DNA of 64,000 bases from Delphinus delphis. Its lineage: Eukaryota; Chordata; Mammalia; Artiodactyla; Delphinidae. The stretch is from assembly GCF_949987515.2 (NCBI RefSeq), contig NW_027192651.1, positions 2,542,001 through 2,606,000 of the forward strand, in the 5' to 3' direction. Shown here in pieces: positions 63,158-64,000 of the stretch; positions within the stretch are counted from its first letter, which is position 1; each line of letters begins with the position of its first letter. The position numbers and the translations under genes are program-made. The notes beneath the pieces were generated by a model. The model was not told the origin of the DNA, ran no database searches, and worked only from the letters and a program-made list of their open reading frames with translations.

Positions 63158-64000
63158 TCTCACTTCCCCCCGGTCAAAAGGGCCATCTGAAAAAAGTGTA
63201 AAATCCAGAAAGGCAGGACAGGCCATGGAGAACTGGGAGCCTTGTTATGCTGATGCGCGGGATGTAAATTGCCAACAGACACTCGGGAGAAGTGTATGGT
63301 GTTTCCTGAAACATCTAAAAAACAAAGCAACAGAGCCTAGGGCACTGCCACTTATGGTCCTATAGCTTAGGGAAATTAAAATCAAAAAGACACAGCCACG
63401 CCAAAGTTTGGGACGCCTCTGTTTACAAGAACCTCGTACAGTACAAGTTCAACATCGCAGAAAGTGAAAAATGGATAAAGAAGTTGTGGTATTTACTTAC
63501 AAAGCAATATCACTCAGCAATGAATTCTATGTCATCAGGCCCTTAGCATCACAATGAGTGGATTCAGGTATGATGATTCTAACTGAAATAAGTCACACAG
63601 AAAAAGAAACATCATAAGATATCAGTAATACACGGAATGTAAACTTGGCTACACAGGAACTGAATTACAGAACAGAACAGGGTCTCAAATTTAGAAAACC
63701 AACTTATGCTTGCTTAAGGGGAAAGGTGAGTTGGGGTGCTGCATAAAACCAGAGATTGAAATGAGCACAGATAAAGTTCCTTAAGCCAAATATGGAATAG
63801 ACAAGAGCTACTCCTTGCTCAACCAAATGGACTCAAAACCCCATATTAAACCCCTAAGAATGTACCTGACTAGTAAGTATCTTAAAACCTATGGATTGCT
63901 ATGTCTCCAAAAGAGAATCAAGCGTGTGTACAGGGGAATAAACGCAGCAGTGATAGGATTGGAGAGGTTCGGTGAGCAAATGAAGACCCTTTGAAGTCAT
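63158..64000 (+). repeat. Satellite monomer 41, partial (843 bp, cut by the window edge)
   Basis: Related to monomer 23 (ATGAATTCTATG, TCAAAACCCCAT, AAACCCCTAAG, GGGAATAAAC). Two bases lost at CTCGTACAGTAC; private GATGCGCGGG and CACGCCAAAG. The array evidently continues past the right edge. Confidence 0.92.

Larger units (their letters stand above)
1..64000 (+). repeat. Satellite DNA array, 1,579-bp unit, about 40.5 copies; probable common cetacean (delphinid) satellite
   Basis: The window begins and ends inside the same tandem array. Phased at TCTCACTTCC, unit starts fall every 1,576-1,580 bp and all units point the same way. Units differ mainly by scattered substitutions and indels of 1-3 bp. 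No unique sequence, SINE, LINE or other insertion interrupts it. Known: cetaceans carry an abundant satellite of about 1.75 kb whose delphinid form is about 1.58 kb (1,579 bp reported in killer whale). Inferred: this is that satellite, located in a constitutive heterochromatin block. The assignment rests on period and organisation, not on a sequence search. Alternative: an unrelated satellite of the same length in another vertebrate. Confidence 0.95.

Noticed and set aside
1..64000. CENP-B box
   Set aside because: I looked for TTCGnnnnAnnCGGG and its complement around every recurring TTCG and CGAA in the unit and found no match, so no evidence of a CENP-B-type centromeric satellite.
1..64000. 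CRISPR array or bacterial tandem element
   Set aside because: Repeats are 1.58 kb with no spacers and no linked genes; composition and length are those of a vertebrate satellite.

Overview
The whole 64 kb window is one uninterrupted, head-to-tail tandem array of a satellite DNA repeat. Forty 72-bp palindromes, one per unit, sit at a mean spacing of 1,578.95 bp (first start 1468, last start 63047), so the unit is 1,579 bp. With the phase set at the recurrent TCTCACTTCC, there are 40 complete monomers plus an 843-bp partial one at the right edge. All are in the same orientation. Every departure from 1,579 bp (range 1,576-1,580) is explained by single-base or 1-3 bp indels that I could locate. 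I see no credible protein-coding gene, RNA gene, transposon insertion, CRISPR array or unique sequence.

The organism is a eukaryote, most likely a toothed whale of the dolphin family. The inference rests on the period. The common cetacean satellite described by Arnason and colleagues has a unit of about 1.75 kb in most whales and about 1.58 kb in delphinids, and a 1,579-bp unit was reported for the killer whale. I matched the period and the tandem, conserved character from memory, not the base sequence, so this is strong inference and not proof.

Layout. Monomers 1-2 (1-3157) recur without a visible difference as monomers 5-6 (6314-9470). Monomers 3, 9 and 18 share a 2-bp deletion. Monomers 10 and 27 belong to a divergent lineage. 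Monomer 11 is unusually diverged in its 3' half. Parts of monomers 21-22 recur as 24-25 at an offset of about 4,738 bp (three units). From about 43 to 57 kb, monomers alternate in a young dimeric higher-order pattern with a period of 3,158-3,159 bp, and a perfect tract of 3,981 bp overlaps itself. Fourteen of 40 monomers carry a one-base insertion at a CCAAGTATG / CYAGAGTATG site, which defines two interspersed subfamilies with mosaics between them.

Within each unit, a block of about 300 bp ending just after the palindrome is visibly the most uniform part. The 72-bp palindrome (36-bp arms, no spacer) is perfect in 25 of 40 copies. The open frames in the array are by-products of this repeated sequence and recur with it; none looks like a gene.
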